From: Atrina japonica
Lineage: Eukaryota > Mollusca > Bivalvia > Pterioida > Pinnidae
NCBI GenBank assembly: GCA_030159075.1
Contig: BROG01000129.1
Span: forward strand, 1,268,501 to 1,332,500
Length of the DNA stretch: 64,000 bases
Direction: 5' to 3'
The translations under genes were made by a program, and so were the position numbers. Under the pieces are notes generated by a model. That model had not been told where the DNA came from and did not search any database. It was given only the letters and a program-made list of their open reading frames with translations. Below, one piece after another: positions 49,150 through 64,000 of the stretch (the stretch's first letter is position 1; the number at the start of each line of letters is the position of its first letter).

Positions 49150-50130
49150 ATATTTACATACAGACTTCAATTCCTTTCATTGCAAGTATATAGAGCGATA
49201 TATTGCATATGTCAGTATTTGCAGTCACGTGACCCGAGTATTAACCGCTTAGCGTAAGAATAAATGAACGATTTAATAAAGAAAAGAATATCACATGTTT
49301 ATTTTTTATATCTTAAAAGCCATACATTAGGCCTACCACGAAACAAACAAAAATCACAGAAAGAAATCGGAAACACGAGACTACATCTATAGCACACTGT
49401 ACAGCCTACGGCCCATATTATGATTATCTAAGTCATGATATGACCGGAAATAAAGACCATAGAAATGAAAGTTTGCTTCGTAGTTACAATTGTAACTTTT
49501 CTGTTGAACAGTATAAAGAGAGTTAGGCCTTTTGCAACTTTGTCAAGCATATCTGATAAACAGGTCAATTTGTTTGCCTTCACCGGATATTCGTATCAGA
49601 AACATTTCGCCACTCGCATCATATGAAATCAGGCCGTGTGAAATACGTATGTTACGTACGAATCACTCAATGAGTCATCCCGGTTCCCAGCTGATTGGTA
49701 AAAATTGTCAAATAAAACAGCTACGTTCAGTTGTCATGAACGAATATTCGCTTTATTCCCTTTTCCTTAGTCACACAAACTTTCTATGTTATATTCCATT
49801 AATAATATATTAGAATTCAAAATTTGTTGTATATAAAGCAGCAATGCTATGTCCGCAGCCATTTCACCTTCCTGCATGAAACGATAGAATATAAACTAAT
49901 CTCGATTCAAATCTGACAATAAGTGTTCATAACTTGTCATATCACTAGTTTTTTTCAAAATGATATGAAAATAAGACAGTAAACCTGAATTTCATTTAGT
50001 ATTTGAAGCCAGAAAAGGGAATTACTTCTCGTCTCACACAGCTGTTTAGCTGTTACGTCATATGAAAAACTCAATTATATAGAATAAATTTCGTAACCAA
50101 AAAAAACGAAAAACATTCCTTAATTTCATC
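49150..50130 (-). repeat. ~1.2-kb interspersed repeat, copy 3
   Basis: It follows copy 2 in orientation: gcaagtatatagagcgatat, gcctacggcccatatt, ttcccagctgattggtaaaa, cacacagctgtttagctgtt. It ends near half of the hairpin element seen complete at 11759 and 46023. Confidence 0.75.
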
Positions 50131-50134
50131 TTTT

Positions 50135-51390
50135 CAAATCTTTAAACAGCAATCGTAAAAAATTAATAATTAATTATATTTTATACAGGTGTTTAGTATG
50201 TGTATACCCAGTACACAATTTTACATTTACTTTAAAGTACAACGGAAGATACTAAACTTCATGAGCAAAATGGAACAATCCGTTTATTGAGTGGAGTACA
50301 ATAGCTTGTATTAATTCTTTGATTAACTCTTGGGGTTTAGCATATTTGCATACAGTAATTCACCCAAATGGATAGAACATTCATTATTTATCTTTCCCGC
50401 AGTAAATAGTCTAAACATGAGTATGAACACATTCAACGAAGACATTCGAGTAGTTATTCTTCAAATCACTGACCAAAAACCAATAAATAATGTATCAATT
50501 TATTAACATAAGTGCATTCTTATTTGCATAAAATAGCTCACTTATAGATTTAACAATAAACTATGATGAGTCGCGAATTGTCATCCATATTTTCGTGTTT
50601 TCAATATTGGACAAAATAATTAAAACTACAGTTGATCGATGTTTATATAAACATATCAGTATATCAAAAGATTTGTGTTCAGCTAGATGAAAAACAACTT
50701 TAATCTGCATATCATGACAGCGTAATTATCTCTTAACATGTTTATTAGATCCCTAGATACGTTGTAGGTGACACTCAATAACCAATGATAGATAAACCCA
50801 TAAATTGTTCCCCGGTAGAGAGAAATCGAATGACAAGTTAGCTGGTGTCGACATGGTCAGTGTATTCGTAGAGTATGGAATATATGGCGGAATGAATATA
50901 AACCTCGTAGAAGCTCAACTACTGGGCTAACTATGCAGATCAAATAAAGCAATGAGAAGCTTCTCTTAATGAAAAATGCCGGGGAAATTGAGGAAATATG
51001 CACTGTTTACTCAAAATAATTTTGTCAAAAGGTCACAGATCGAAAAAAACTACTTTCCATGATATTTTAACCACTATAGTATTTTCCTTACAAGCATGTG
51101 AGCCAGGTGAGTTGCTAAAAAGAGTAATGAAGAGTGATTAATCGCCTTGATATCAAAAGCTTCATTTCGATTTAACAAGTTGTAATATATCACAAACCAG
51201 GAAATTAAAGTTGAGTTGACATTTGATTTTATTTCTCTGAGGTAAACTCTACTTTTATACATTCTTTGAACTACGTTCATTTCATCATCGAATTGTTTAT
51301 TCGATAAATACTTATATTACGTGATTTGTCCTAATTACCGGTGTACACATCCGTTTACAAATTGTACAGGTTTATATCCTTCTGCATTTC
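50135..51390. other. No feature recognised; region where the DEG/ENaC first exon was sought
   Basis: I looked for a cytoplasmic exon with a His-Gly motif ending in phase 2 and did not find one. Confidence 0.45.
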
Positions 51391-51392
51391 AG

Positions 51393-62394
<11,002 letters not shown>

Positions 62395-62674
62395 ACTCGT
62401 CTTATTTCTGTACATTCAGCGGCCAACAAGGATATCATCAATATCCTGATTGTTGTTTATTTTGTGGATCAACATTACTTAATTCGAAGTTATAAGATGG
62501 TTCTACTTGAGTTTTATTCAACATTATTTTCGTGTTTTTAAAGAAATTTAATGGACGATTTAAAAACAAAAGTTACAAAATCACAATGGTCTTGTTTACG
62601 AGATTACAATGATTGACTTCCAGGTTGAATATGTTAATGATATATTTTGTGTTAATCTATTTGCCATCAGTATA

Positions 62675-62680
62675 GAATAA
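62675..62680 (+). promoter_or_regulatory. AATAAA, likely polyadenylation signal of the DEG/ENaC gene
   Basis: This AATAAA lies about 280 bases after the channel stop codon, in otherwise unremarkable AT-rich sequence. Confidence 0.45.
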
Positions 62681-63237
62681 ACTTCATTTGTTTCACGAAG
62701 TTTTTGTAACTTATGAAATGCCATTTATTGGTAATGATGTGTAATGTTGGGGTGAGTGCATACTTACTATTGGAGGAAAGTTCGTGAGTCCGAGGTGGCG
62801 ACAGCGACAACTATACGCTCTAACACACTCCCCTGTCCAGTCTGAGGATCATACGCGAGTAGCACCGGAGAGAAGCGAATCTGCTACCGGGAAAGAATTG
62901 CAACTCATCGACATAAACATATAGTGTAACATCGGCTTAAACCTCCTCACTTACGAGACCACTTCACATTTAAGAACATTAGTTTTCAGTTTCATGTTAT
63001 ATTTGTAATAAGTAGAGAACCTTGCTTAAGAGACATCTTAGCAATTCAGACTAATTTTAGTAATTCATGTTGTCTTAATAGTGATGTTCCACTATAATAC
63101 ATATCAGTATCTAACTACAATACATTTTTGTTATCAAACATAAGTTACAGTATGCGAACATAATGATGGAAGATGGTATATATAAAGGGGAGGGAGGACA
63201 TCGGGACATACTAATTTTTCACAATCTCTTACACAGG

Positions 63238-63553
63238 GTTGTCGGTATTTGCACCCCTCAACAATCTTTGTCAACGTCTAAAAAGAAGTCCCAAAACACG
63301 AGGTCATGTAACCAACAGAATGTATATAAAACAAAATTACACAGAGAGGGGAAACTTTTCGCAAAAATATAGTCCCTATTATATCCATTTCCACCTCAAA
63401 TAGTATTTTTTCTATGTCAGCTCTAAGAATATATCCAAAAAGACCGATACCTGATATAACGAGTAAAATCTATAGGAGATTATATATTTTGCCAGAATCT
63501 GGCAAAAGTTGAGAAGTTAACAGAGATTGTTGAGGAGTGCAAGGACCGACAAC
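63238..63553. mobile_element. MITE with GTTGTCGGTxxTTGCACxCCTCAACAATC ends
   Basis: gttgtcggtatttgcacccc then tcaacaatctttgt at the left mirrors acagagattgttgaggagtg then caaggaccgacaac at the right. No coding frame inside. Confidence 0.75.
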
Positions 63554-63689
63554 TCTGTGAATATTTCATTGACATAAGCGCCGAATTTTATTCGTTGTAA
63601 GCAAATAATAAACGAACAGGTAAATAAGCATTTGCGCTTTTCATCTATTCCCAACGAACAAATCGGTACTTTTTCGACAGATGTTGTAG

Positions 63690-63800
63690 AATCGTCTTTA
63701 CCAGTTGTGAGGAGGATTCAATCCTCGCTTATTTCATTTGGGTTTGACGGGGACTCATACCGAGTGTGTCCTGAACCTCCTGATTTACTGTGGCATATGT
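63690..63800 (+). repeat. Retroelement tail, short and diverged
   Basis: The sequence gaggaggattcaatcctcgc and ttatttcatttgggtttgac matches the section at 2033-2080 of the copy near the window start. The ctcctcc box is lost. Confidence 0.5.
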
Positions 63801-64000
63801 GATTTTATATATCAAAACTAGTAAACGAAAAAAAGTTAACGAATGTCCAGTGATGTTATCATGTCAACAAAACATTATCAAAGATATTTAGTACATGTAG
63901 TACGATATTATGTAAAATAAAATATGCATACATACTTTGGAGTTTTAATACTTTAATTCTTAAATTCATTCGCATCACTGAGTTTTTAAAAGATCATAAT

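Overview
The window reads as nuclear DNA of an animal, most probably a mollusc and perhaps a bivalve. It is strongly AT-rich, its genes are split into short exons with GT..AG introns, and it is crowded with transposon remnants, MITEs and satellites. Several repeats (the reverse-transcriptase tail beginning 'ggatgcttactcctcc', the TTATAACAAGAT palindrome arrays, the 'gggacgttaaacaac' SINE-like tail) are of kinds I associate with bivalve genomes. The species assignment is inference; the eukaryotic nature is not.

Two genes can be supported, both on the + strand and both ion channels. At 3075-13638, seven exons encode a Cys-loop (pentameric) ligand-gated chloride channel resembling glycine receptors and glutamate-gated chloride channels. 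It has the Cys-loop, a second cysteine pair, the PAR anion-selectivity motif and four membrane helices; the signal-peptide exon is not found. At 51393-62394, nine exons encode a DEG/ENaC sodium channel with TM1, the FPxVTICN motif, the extracellular cysteine pattern, and a TM2 carrying a GAS selectivity filter. The first (cytoplasmic) exon is not identified. One 1.5-kb exon inserts roughly 440-460 helical, N-glycosylation-rich residues between the CxCPLPC motif and TM2. This is the most unusual protein feature in the window.

Between the genes (13.6-51 kb) I find no host gene. A Ty3/Gypsy retrotransposon lies on the - strand (23774-33246), lacking gag and most of its 5' LTR. A Ginger-type DNA transposon (26817-32890) sits inside its pol gene with a CCGG target duplication; removing it and one CCGG restores the pol reading frame exactly. 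The Ginger copy encodes a Gypsy-like integrase with a GPY motif joined to an OTU protease-like segment, and carries two hairpin MITEs.

The remainder consists of repeats: at least eight pieces of one or two reverse-transcriptase retroelement families, a hAT remnant in an intron, several MITE types (piggyBac-like, hairpin, TIR), three copies of a roughly 1.2-kb repeat, minisatellites with 24-, 27-, about 33-, 34- and about 38-bp units, inverted arrays of a TTATAACAAGATAAT-type palindrome, and many microsatellites. All splice sites and family assignments were made by eye, with no alignment or transcript evidence.
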